Origin: Costus lasius
Taxonomy: Eukaryota; Streptophyta; Magnoliopsida; Zingiberales; Costaceae
DNA length: 64,000 bases
Assembly (NCBI GenBank): GCA_027563935.2
Contig: CM050453.2
Span: 61,984,018 to 62,048,017, forward strand
Direction: 5' to 3'
Shown here: positions 54,387 through 64,000 of the stretch, one piece after another
How positions within the stretch are numbered: the first letter of the stretch is position 1
Layout of the letters: each line of letters starts with the position of its first letter
The notes under the pieces: generated by a model
What the model was told of the DNA's origin: nothing
Database searches by the model: none
The model's input: the letters and a program-made list of their open reading frames with translations, nothing else
Translations under genes and position numbers: made by a program

Positions 54387-57300
54387 TGTAACATCCCACA
54401 TTCTTAACCCCAAACAAATGGCTCATTTCATAAAAGAAACAGGATGTTTCATATAAGATCGATCATATGCTAGGTAAAACCGAGTTCAAGAAAAACACGA
54501 TCTGAAAAATTTTCGTAATTCATATCATATAAAATCCTTGAAACACAATTCATAAAACTCGAATCTCATAAATCTCATAAATCTCATAAATCTCATAAAT
54601 CTCATAAGGGTACCTGCCACCACGCAATACTTGCACTAGACATATGCAAGTTACAGTTATATCAAAACCGATTCAAAGGATGTACAACAAGCCGAAAATC
54701 AAAACAAAATCACAAAATCGATTTTATAAACCCATACCAAACACCGAAACCAGGCTGAAGCCCGCGGTGACACAAAAATCAAATTCACAAGACTGCCATA
54801 ACTGGCAACACAATTTCACATAGTTCACATGGTTCACATAGTTCATATAAATCATATGGTTTAGCCACAACCGGCCCCAGAAAATTTTAGCATAAAAGTT
54901 CTTAAGCAGCAAACATAATATCCACGCCAATGCACTCAAGGCATGCGCCCCTGCTCTATGCCTGAAAATAGTGAGGGGTGAGCTACACAGCCCAGTGAGT
55001 GGATAGTCTAAATCGACCATCCATGACATACATTCAAAATATATATATGCAGATTATTATTTTTTTTTTTTAAAACATTTAACAGAACATTATGTCAACA
55101 TATAACCAAATAAAGAAACAGAAATCATATAGGCAGTCATATGTACAACTAGCATATAACAAATTCATGTTCACAAACTCAGGTTTTAGAATTTTACTCT
55201 AACCCCATATATTTTAAACCAACTATACACATAACAACTTAAGTTCACAAACTCAGGTTCTAGAGTTATACTCTAAACCACTATACACACCAACACATAA
55301 TCAACCTAGTTGTCCAGCATATTCAGTAGTGACCAATATGGTCTAACCCGGCTTGGCCAAAGCACTGGGAGCCGCATGCAACACATAAACATGGACAGTG
55401 AGTGGAATCAAGAGGTGGCCCCCGCCAGGTCACGACGTGGCACTTTGGTCCCTCACCCCATAACACATCAGAGTGACGACATCAAGAGGTGGCCCCTGTC
55501 TGATCAAGACATGGCACTTTGGGTATTATATCACCCCATCACATAAAGAGTAACGACATCAAGAGGTGGCCCCTGTCTGATCAAGACATGGCACTTTGGG
55601 TCTTATATTACTCCATCACATAAAAGAGAAATGACATCAAGAGGTGGCCCCTGTCTGACCAAGACATGGCACTTTGGGTCAAATCCCGTTCTCCCAAAAG
55701 GTTCCTACTGGACAACAGACACATCTTATTTCATATTTCACATAGGTGAACATATTTCACAAAGGTGGACTCCTAAGTGTCAACTAGACTCTAGGATAGT
55801 CATCACAAAAATCACATCGGGCAGGCTGGACATCAACCCCCATCACCATAATCATAATAGGCAGGCTGAACATCAACCTCCTCACATATCACAATACAGG
55901 GCTGAAATTCAAACCCTTAACATAACACATAAGGACTATCCCCTTGAGTTCATAGTTACACCTAGCCTTAGTCCTAACCATCACATAATCACATAATTTT
56001 CCAAATTCACATAACCTATAATTTTTCCAAATTCACATAATCACACATACTGTTCAAAATTCACAAGATCACATATATTGTTAAAAATTCACATGACCCA
56101 CAAATCACATAATAAATACATAATATTTCATATTCGAATATCACATGATATAGTGTAGTCCTTAGATTTCATGCTGATAAGTTTAATCAAATTTTGCTAT
56201 ATTATCACTCAAGTTTTCTCAAACAATTTCTCAATAATTCAGTTAACAAGCATCCATAAAAATTAACATAAAACCAAAACATGAGATCATACAAACTATC
56301 CATAAAATTAGCAAAACTAAAACATGTATTCACATAAATTACTTTACAAATTACCACATGTAACATATTAACTACAAATACCAAGATTCGGTTTTCATAG
56401 ACCATTATCAAGGTCATCAAGGTTTCGGTTTTCATGTTAATTACAAACATCAATTTCGGTTTTCATAAACAATTATCAAGAACATCAAGATTTCGGTTTT
56501 CATGTTAACTACAAACATCAATTTCGGTTTAACCATAATTAACAAGAACTTCATACCCAAAATTCAATGATTTAAGGCTACCAAAATTCCTATAAAATAC
56601 CTTAAATTTCATGTTATCAACTTTCGGATTTCATAAGGAAAATCATCAAAATTTCGGATTATCATGAGTAATTATCAAAGATTCGGTTCCCATGAAGAAC
56701 ATCTTGAATTTGGTTTACATGAAAAATACATCTTGAGTTTCGGTTTTAACATGATAAAAATTCCAATAATTCAATTGTATCAATTCACAAACGCAACCAA
56801 ACTAATAGATCAAATAAGACATTCCACTCACCTCCTAAACCGAAAATACCAAGGTGAAAACTTCCACAAGAATTCGTCTAAGACCTTGGAATGCTCCTAG
56901 GAAGACGCCAACAATTGACAAGGAACACCTCCAACACCAAGATGCCGGCCAAAGGAAGAAAAGGAAGAGGAAGAAGAAATTTTCGCCTCCAAGAATCGCC
57001 CACTCCTCCTTAGCCGTCGCCCAAGTTTTCTTCAAGCCAAAAAAATCGCCAAAGTCTCCACCCTAACCGAAATTACCCACTTAAGTTTCGGTTTTTAATG
57101 TTTAACCCTCTAACCAATTAATTCAAAAGGGTCTAACCCATTAACCCAATAATCCCTTAGTTTAAGTGAAAGTCCAATAAGAGTTAAACCAATATCCAAT
57201 AAGTTAGTTAACTAATTAATTTAACATCCACTAACCCTTCACTTAACGAAATCCATTAAGGATTTAATTAACATCCAATAAGGATTTAATTAACCAATAA

Positions 57301-57613
57301 GATCTAATTAATTAACCAATAATTTCAAATTAATTAACTTACAACTTACAACCCATAAATCCTAATTAATTTATCATGAACAACTAATAATAATTTATCA
57401 TAAATTAACAGCCAATAATCAAACAAATAACCTCTAATTAATTTACAATAAATTAAAAACCAAAAAAATCTCTAGTTAATTAACTATACTTTATCAACCA
57501 CAAATCTCTGGTTAATTAACTATTAACAACCAATACATAGAAAATATCACAATCAATAATTTTATTTAAATCAAAATAATGCTTACCAGGACTTAAGATC
57601 CTTGGATCTTACA
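54387..57613 (-). repeat. 5' LTR of element G
   Basis: 3227 bp, nearly identical to the 3' LTR. Small ORFs inside it are duplicated exactly in the other LTR and are not genes. Confidence 0.96.
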
Positions 57614-57618
57614 ATACA

Positions 57619-60062
57619 TACTGATGTGTGTGGGCCTTTCAATAAACAAGCTACAGGAGGGTACAACTACTTCATCGCGTTTATTGATGACTTCAGTAGA
57701 TATGGTTATGTCTATTTGATGATACATAAGTCTGAATCCTTTGAGAAATTTAAGGAGTTTAGACATGAAGTAGAGAACCAGCTTGGTAGATCCATTAAGG
57801 CTCTTCGATCAGATCATGGTGGAGAGTACCTGAGCGGTGAGTTCTTTGACTATCTGAGAGAGTGTGGGATCATATCCCAACTCACTCCTGCTGGAACACC
57901 TCAATGCAATGGTGTGTCTGAAAGGAGAAATCGAACTTTGTTGGACATGGTTCGATCTATGATGAGTCATGCAACTCTACCTCCCTCATTATGGGGACAT
58001 GCACTTGAGACAGCTTCTCTAATACTGAATAATGTTACATTTAAGAGTGTCTCAAAGATTCCATACGAGGTATGGAGTGGGAGACGCCCTAATCTCACTT
58101 TTATCAGGATCTGGGGATGTAAGGCTTATGTCAAACGTCAGGATTCTAGCAAGCTAGAACCTAGATCTGATAAGTGTATGTTTGTGGGGTACCCTAAGGA
58201 GACTAAGGGTTACTACTTCTATGTTCCCACCGAGAACAAAGTTTTTGTTGCTCGGGGTGCTGTCTTTCTAGAGAAAGAATTTCTTATGAAAGAAGTTAGT
58301 GGAGGAAGTTTGACTTGGACGAGGTCCAAGTGCAACCACAAGACATAGAGATGGAACTTGAGCCACCTGCACCGGTTGCTAGGCAACCTGAGGCTCAGAC
58401 ACAGGCCCCATGTAGGTCTGGGAGGTTTCGTCGTGCACCTAAGAGGTATGGGTCGCTGCCGACCCAACACGATGGGATCTTCATCATTGAGGATGAACCC
58501 AGGACTTATGATGAGGTGGTCAGTGGACCGGACTCCGAGAGATGGCTTGAGGCCATAAGATCCGAGATGGATTCCATGTCGGCTAACCAAGTCTGGGATT
58601 TGGTTGAGCTACCTGATGGGGTAAAACCCATAGGGTGTAAATAGGTCTTTAAGAGGAAGACAGACATGGATGGCAACATAGTTACCTATAAAGGTGGACT
58701 AGTGGCTAAAGGATTCAAACAAGTCCACAGTGTGGACTATGATGAAACCTTCTCGCTAGTTGCCATGATCAAATCCATTCGGATTCTGCTTGCTATAGCT
58801 ACATATCATGATTATGAGATATGACAGATGGACATGGAGACAGCGTTCCTTAATGGGAAGCTGACTAAGGATGTGTATATGACACAACCTGATGGCTTTA
58901 TCCATCCTGCAGATGCTAGTAAGGTCTGCAGGCTAAAGAAATCCATTTATGGGTTAAAGTAAGCATCTCGAAGTTGGAATCTTCAGTTTGATGAAGCTGT
59001 GAGAGATTATGGCTTTATCAAAAGTGAAGATGACACCTGTGTATACAGAAAATTCAGTGGGAGCTTGATGACTTTTCTGGTCATGTATGTCGATCACATA
59101 CTGCTCATCGGAAACGACATCCCTAGTCTTCAAGCTGTGAAAACATGGTTAGGGAAGTGTTTCAAGATGAAGGACTTAGGGGAGGCCGCCTACATTCTAG
59201 GCGTGAGGATCTATCGGGATAGATCCAAGAGGCTCTTGGCCCTTAGTCAGAGTACCCACATTGATAAGGTCCTGGAGAGGTTCAACTTAGAGCAATCCAA
59301 GAAAGGATACCTTCCAGTGATACATGGCCTTACTCACTCAAAGAGCCAGTGTCCTACAACACAGGCAGAGAGGGATGACATGAGTCGAATTCTCTATGCT
59401 TCGGCAGTGGGATCAATCATGTATGCAATGCTGTGTACTAGACCATATGTGTCTTATGCTGTAAGCATAACCAGCCGATACCAATCCAATCCAGGTCTGC
59501 AGCACTGGGTGGCTGTAAAGAATATCCTTGAGTATCCGGAAAAGGACTAAGGATTTATTCTATATGGTCTACGGGGGACAGGAAGAGCTTAGTGTGCAGG
59601 GCTTCACTGATGAGTCATTCCAGTCTGATCCTGACGACTTCAGATTGCAGACCGGCTATTTGTTTAAGATGGTTGGAGGTGCTGTATGCTGGAAGAGCTT
59701 CAAGCAATCCACCATAGCAAATTCTACAACCGAAGCTGAGTATGTGGTTGCTTCTGAGGCAGCCAATGAAGCCGTTTGGATCAGGAAGTTGTTTTCTGAA
59801 CTTCAGGTGGTTCCAAGTGCAATGGATCCCATTGAGCTCTACTATGACAACAATGGGAACTGCACATGCTAAGGAACCACGGTCTCATCAAAGGTCCAAA
59901 CACATACTCAGGAGATTTCGCCTGATTAGAGAGATCATTGATCGAGGTGATGTCAAGATTAGCAGATTTGACACAGAGAGCAATCTAGCAGACCCACTGA
60001 CCAAGGCTTTGGCGCAGCAGGGTCGTACTAGAGATATGGGGTTGAGCTTGCTAAACCTCTAG
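57619..60062 (+). pseudogene. gag-pol of element E, second segment (integrase, RT, RNase H)
   Basis: Continues the integrase directly after G (TDVCGPFNKQ, LRSDHGGEYLS, GVSERRNRTLLD: DDE residues kept). A frameshift occurs near 58315-58350. Stops fall at about 58642 (TAG), 58822 (TGA for a Trp codon) and 58960 (TAA for a Gln codon). The RT box reads YVDH instead of YVDD, losing a catalytic Asp. Frames shift again near 59535 and 59855 in RNase H (DESFQSD, TTEAEYVVASEA, ADPLTKALAQ). Translation ends at TAG near 60060. Non-functional. Confidence 0.9.
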
Positions 60063-60072
60063 GTCTTAGTGC

Positions 60073-60083
60073 AAGTGGGAGAT
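60073..60083 (+). promoter_or_regulatory. polypurine tract of element E
   Basis: AAGTGGGAGAT adjoining the 3' LTR. Confidence 0.9.
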
Positions 60084-62072
60084 TGTTGGTGTATGTGCCC
60101 TAGGACCTAGTTTTGGTCCATCTTTGTACTACTTGACTCTGATATTGATATATATATCTTTTTGGCATTGTCGTTATCATTGTTTGTCTACACCTGCGAT
60201 TGTGTATTTACATGATAATGTCCCTGGAGACAGATTGGATCTGTGCTCAAATGATTGTCCCCAGTCGATGCACCTAAGTGGATATTGGACAGCTCTGGTA
60301 CTTGTGAGACTAGTATATGGGCTGGTTAGGCACGAAGTGCTAATGCAGACATATGGGTATATTAGTGGTGGATATACTGGACTGACCCGCTATGAGGCTA
60401 TGACTTGGTGTCATGAGTTATCCTCACAAGTGACAGGAGAGGCATTGATCCCTTGACTTGAGGTCATTGATCATTCTATATGGTTAGGGACTTGCTTTGA
60501 TACAACCTAACACCTCGCCGTAGTTGGGAGGTAATAACGGTTGTCATTGAGCATGTCACGACCCATATGAGAAGGTCAATGGATAGACACAGGATTTGCC
60601 CCTTCCTAAGGGAAGTATGATATCCATGGAGCTCCTCTTTGGTTCTATGACTGAAAGTGTATGGCCATACCCAGGTGAGAACCTGATTTAGTCATAACCA
60701 TATGATTGGGTAAAAATAAGTGGTGACACACTTGTCCAATCAGATATCAGTTCGGCAAAGAGACTGTAATGCATCTGTACCTTGTTGCAATGATGGGGAT
60801 GTCAATGTCGATATCCATTCCGATGACTTGGGTAGCAGCGATGCACTGCTAGGTGCCACTCGCTGCTTGTGGTAACATTTGGTCAGCACTGCCAACATCA
60901 GAGGAACCTACAGGGTCGCACACCTTGATACTTGAGTTCTTCTCGTATTGATCGGGAAGCCTTATGATAGAGTTATTGGATAACTCGGATCTATTTTAGT
61001 TTTCATCAGCACCAATTAGCCTGATGAGATGGAAGGATATTATTGGACCCAAACTCCATTTATGGCAGGTTGACCCGAAATTGACCATGGTTGGCCACAT
61101 TTGGATTAGGGTTGCATTGGATTGGATCCAAGTGCTTAATCAAGCCATGTAATGAAGTTTGGGCTAGCTCATTATCCAATGAGGCCCAATAATAAGTTGT
61201 CATGAAGAGGCAATAGGCTAAAAGGGTATAATGGGGAGGAAGCCAAGCCCATTGGGGCCTAAGGGGCATAATGGGGTTTGGATGGCAAATTTGCTTCATT
61301 AAGGAAGCTTTATGCGCCTAGCCCTCTCCCATTGATAGTGTGAATGCATTAAGGCATTGCTTGGGGCGCAAGGCTAGGCCTTGGCGCACAAGGCAAGGCT
61401 TGGTAGCTTATGGAAAGGTTGAATGAGGTTTATGGTAAAGTCTTGGAGACTTTCCTTACCTCAAACCTTCTCATCCAAGCCATACACTTGTCATGATCTC
61501 AACCCTTGCCCTAACCGCCTCTAGCTCTTTATAAGTGACCCTAGCCGCCCTCTCTTGTGAGGTTACAATCCTTAGAGGCATGACAACAAGAGGAGGGGCA
61601 AAAGGAAGGGCTTGAAGGGCGACAACACCAAGAAGTGGTGCATCTTCTTCTTCCTTCCAAACCCTAGCCGCAAGCCTCTTCCTTCTCTCTTGACGCAAGG
61701 AACTTGATGCTTGGCGTTTTCCCTCTCCCTCATACTTCTTCATCTTTGGCGCATCTACCTTGGAGGTGGCGCATACTTTGAAGAAGGAGCACAAGGCTTG
61801 GATCTTCTTCCCGAGGCTAGCACCGGGCGTGGAAGAAGAGGACTCGAGGGGTCCGTGTGTGTGAGACTGCAGAGGGCACACGCTTGGGTGCCTATCACGA
61901 CATCGACCTCATCTTGCTCTAAGGTATTTACTAACTCATCGTGTCGACTCTCTTGCTTGCGATCTTCACTAGGTTTTAGGACCGGCCTGTCTCGCGGATA
62001 TTGCTTCCGCTGTGCAATGTATTTTGTAATCTCTATCTCTGAAAGTTGTAAAATATCCCCGGGGTTTCCCAA
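60084..62072 (+). repeat. 3' LTR of element E (also 5' LTR of a downstream copy)
   Basis: TGTTGGTGTATGTGCC to GGGGTTTCCCAA, about 1989 bp. TATA-like TTTATAAG at 61528-61535; donor-like AAG/GTATTT with the intron side starting at 61924. It lacks the terminal CA seen in the solo LTR (CCCAACA) and is followed at once by a primer site, so it serves as a 3' LTR on the left and a 5' LTR on the right. Confidence 0.88.
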
Positions 62073-62275
62073 TTGTGGTATCAGAGGGACTTGCAAGACT
62101 CGAACGATGTTTTACGCTTTTCTTTCATGCTCACATGCCATATCTCTATTTTCGTCAATAGCATGATGCATGGCAAACGATTTTTTCTAAGTAGGAAAAA
62201 TTAGGGTTTCTTGTTTCTATCATCCTCTCAATCTCTTTTGGATTTTTGGACTATTTTTCTTGTCTGATTTAAAGA
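62073..62275 (+). other. primer site and start of leader of another family-2 copy
   Basis: TGGTATCAGAGG (62076-62087) matches the initiator Met-tRNA complement. About 190 bp of leader follows, then the sequence switches abruptly to a reversed LTR at about 62272-62282. No gene. Confidence 0.75.
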
Positions 62276-64000
62276 TCAAAGGCGCCAAGAAGAGATGAGG
62301 AGGAAGATGATGCCGCCAAGTTGCTTCCTTCTTCTTCTTTGCTTGCACCACCTTCAAGCAAGGTGCGCCTATGGCCAAGGAAGGGAGAGAGCTTGTGGCA
62401 AGGAGATGCCACCAAGCACTAAGAGTCCTTGCACCAAGAAGAGAGGGAGAGGAAGAACTTGCGGCTCCAAGGAAGAAGATTGCGCCAAGCCTATTTTGCT
62501 CTCGCCCCTTGCACTCCAAGTCTCTCCAAGAGATATGTCACCCCTCCAAGATGTTGTCCACACGAATCAACCTCCCAAGGGGGGGGGGGTGGCAAGGGTC
62601 CTATTAATAGGACAAGGGGCGGCTAGGGCAATGGCTAGGATCATGCCAAGTGGGCGGCTAGGATAAAGGAGTCTTGAGGTAAGGAAAGTCTCCAAGACTT
62701 TACCATAAACCTCATTCAACCTATCCTAATTTGCCCAATGGCCATATCAGCCCAAGACATGCCTTAGAGGCATGCATTCCATCCAAGGAGAAGGGCTAGG
62801 CGCAACAAGCAAGAGGAATTCAGCTAGGATGGTGTCTTGGGAGAAATTAGGGTTTGAGGTAAGGTAAGTCTCCAAGACTTTACCATATACCTCTTCCCAA
62901 CATCCATATGCGCCTAGGAACTTCCCATAAAAGTTCTCAAGCCATATTAGCCCCAAGACTTGCCTTAGAGGCAAGGTTTCCATCAAGGGAGAAAGGGCAA
63001 GGCACCTTTTACTTCCTTAATGAAGCAAAACCGCCCACTTCACCCCATTATGCCCCTAGGCGCTAATGGGTGAAGACTTCTCCCCATTATACCCTTTTAG
63101 CCAATTCTCTCTTCATGACAACTAATTATTGGGCCTCATTGGATAATGAGCTAGCCCAAACTTCATGGCATGGGTTGATTAAGCTATTGGATCCAATCCA
63201 ATGCAACCCTAATCCAAATGTGACCAATCTAGGTCAATTTCGGGTCAACCGGCCAAAAATGAAGTTTAGCTCCAATAACCTTCTTCCAACTCATCAGGCC
63301 CATTGGCGCTGATGAAATCTTCCAAATAGATCCAAGTTATTCAATAACTTGATCCTAAGGCTTCTGATTAAAGCAACGTCAAGAGTCTATTGCGTGTGAC
63401 CCCGTAGGATCCTAATGATGATGGCAATGATGTAAACATCATAAGTAGTGAGGGGTATCTAGCAAGACATCACTACTACCTATGTCATAGGACTTAAGTC
63501 ATATGGCAACAACTCCTAACCAAACAACAAGGATTCTCATGCATTATAGATCCCTTTGCCTAAACTGATATCCTGCCATTGGATTAGTCTCAAGTTCATC
63601 AATCCAATGCATTGGTCATGACTAAACTAGTGTGGCCACACATTCCTGTCATGCACCAATAAGGTGGGGCGCCCCCGAGTGGATATCATGCTTCCAATAA
63701 GGAAGGGGCATATTCTACTATTGGTCATCCATGTCTCTACATGACTTATGACATGCCCAATGACAGTCGTTTTGGTCTCCCAATTATGGAGAGACGTAAG
63801 ACTGTATCAAAGCATACCCATCATCAAATCTAGAGATGAATACCTGAAGTCTAAGGATCAATGCAAACCTCTTGCATGTGAGATTGACTTATTGACTAGA
63901 CAAGTCAATCCTCACGGTGGATCACTCCAGTGCATCCAATGCACCTGTATGTCTGCGTTACTGTGCCCCGCACCTAACCAGCCCATACACCAGTCTCACA
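62276..64000 (-). repeat. second minus-strand F-type LTR, truncated, running off the right edge
   Basis: 62276-63709 matches 42591-44024 of LTR F with scattered substitutions. Beyond 63710 it continues into reversed U3 sequence that copy F lost at the E insertion, ending at the window edge (reverse of TGTGAGACTGG). It lacks about 300 bp of the U5 side. The two copies may be the two LTRs of one minus-strand element or a duplicated piece. Confidence 0.75.

Larger units (their letters stand above)
46396..57613 (-). mobile_element. complete Ty3/gypsy chromovirus element G (Tekay/Del type)
   Basis: 11218 bp, flanked by ATACA (46391-46395 and 57614-57618), splitting the integrase of E. LTRs are 3226 and 3227 bp with three substitutions (near 46720, 47011 and 47542) and one T-run length difference that I can find, so the insertion is very recent. 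PBS, PPT, gag and pol are all present. The only coding defect seen is one amber codon between gag and pol. Confidence 0.97.
44025..62072 (+). mobile_element. decayed Ty1/copia element E (family 2), split by gypsy element G
   Basis: Has a shortened 5' LTR, partial leader, broken gag-pol, polypurine tract and 3' LTR. The right end is rearranged: the 3' LTR is followed by a primer site rather than by the expected target duplication (GCAAA precedes the left LTR). Without G, about 6.8 kb remain. Confidence 0.85.

Overview
This window looks like plant nuclear heterochromatin made almost entirely of nested LTR retrotransposons. I see no host gene, tRNA or rRNA. The evidence is plant-type Ty1/copia and chromodomain Ty3/gypsy polyproteins, initiator-Met-tRNA primer sites, 5-bp target duplications, solo LTRs and an Athila-type ORF1 remnant. 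The copia LTR starts (TGTTGG..TATGCCC), the polypurine tract AAGTGGGAGAT, LTRs of 1.65-2 kb and a ~1.8 kb leader suggest the Angela/BARE lineage. An angiosperm is clear; I cannot name the species.

Layout, left to right. Copia element A (family 1, plus) enters from the left edge and ends with its 3' LTR at 6122. A family-1 solo LTR follows (6140-7821), then an Athila-like ORF1 remnant (8150-9280). A minus-strand family-2 LTR remnant (from 9294) is split by a family-2 solo LTR (9683-11630). An old minus-strand gypsy relic H (about 11888-12339 and 39574-42287) is split by copia element B (family 1, plus, 12340-39568). B is itself split by two complete minus-strand family-1 elements, C (18320-27433) and D (28354-37386). 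A minus-strand family-2 LTR F (42288-44024) is cut by the decayed copia element E (family 2, plus, from 44025). E is split by a complete minus-strand Tekay/Del-type gypsy element G (46396-57613). E's 3' LTR (60084-62072) runs into the primer site and leader of another copy, then into a second minus-strand F-type LTR that reaches the right edge.

Target duplications prove the nesting: AAAAC (solo 1), GAGGT (solo 2), CTACG (B), CTTCA (C), GATTT (D), ATACA (G). LTR divergence counted by eye fits the order: B about 23 differences in 1655, D about 8 in 1695, C one in 1696, G three in 3226. C and D have uninterrupted polyproteins with all catalytic motifs. G has a single in-frame amber between gag and pol.

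The most interesting signal is a probable leader intron in family 1. The motif ATG-GCN-(A/T)TG followed directly by GTATG or GTAAC lies in the LTR. A branch point, pyrimidine-rich tract and TTGTAG acceptor lie just before gag. Joining them keeps phase 0 in the two complete young elements C and D and in B, and the acceptor side of A fits too. In A and B the apparent gag ATG is ACA, so splicing would supply their only start codon. The intron would contain the primer binding site plus two conserved RNA folds that show compensatory changes: a three-way junction and a pair of twin hairpins. Spliced RNA could then be translated but not reverse transcribed, while unspliced RNA would keep the replication signals. 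Family-2 LTRs carry a parallel AG/GTAT donor, and E carries a parallel acceptor directly before gag.
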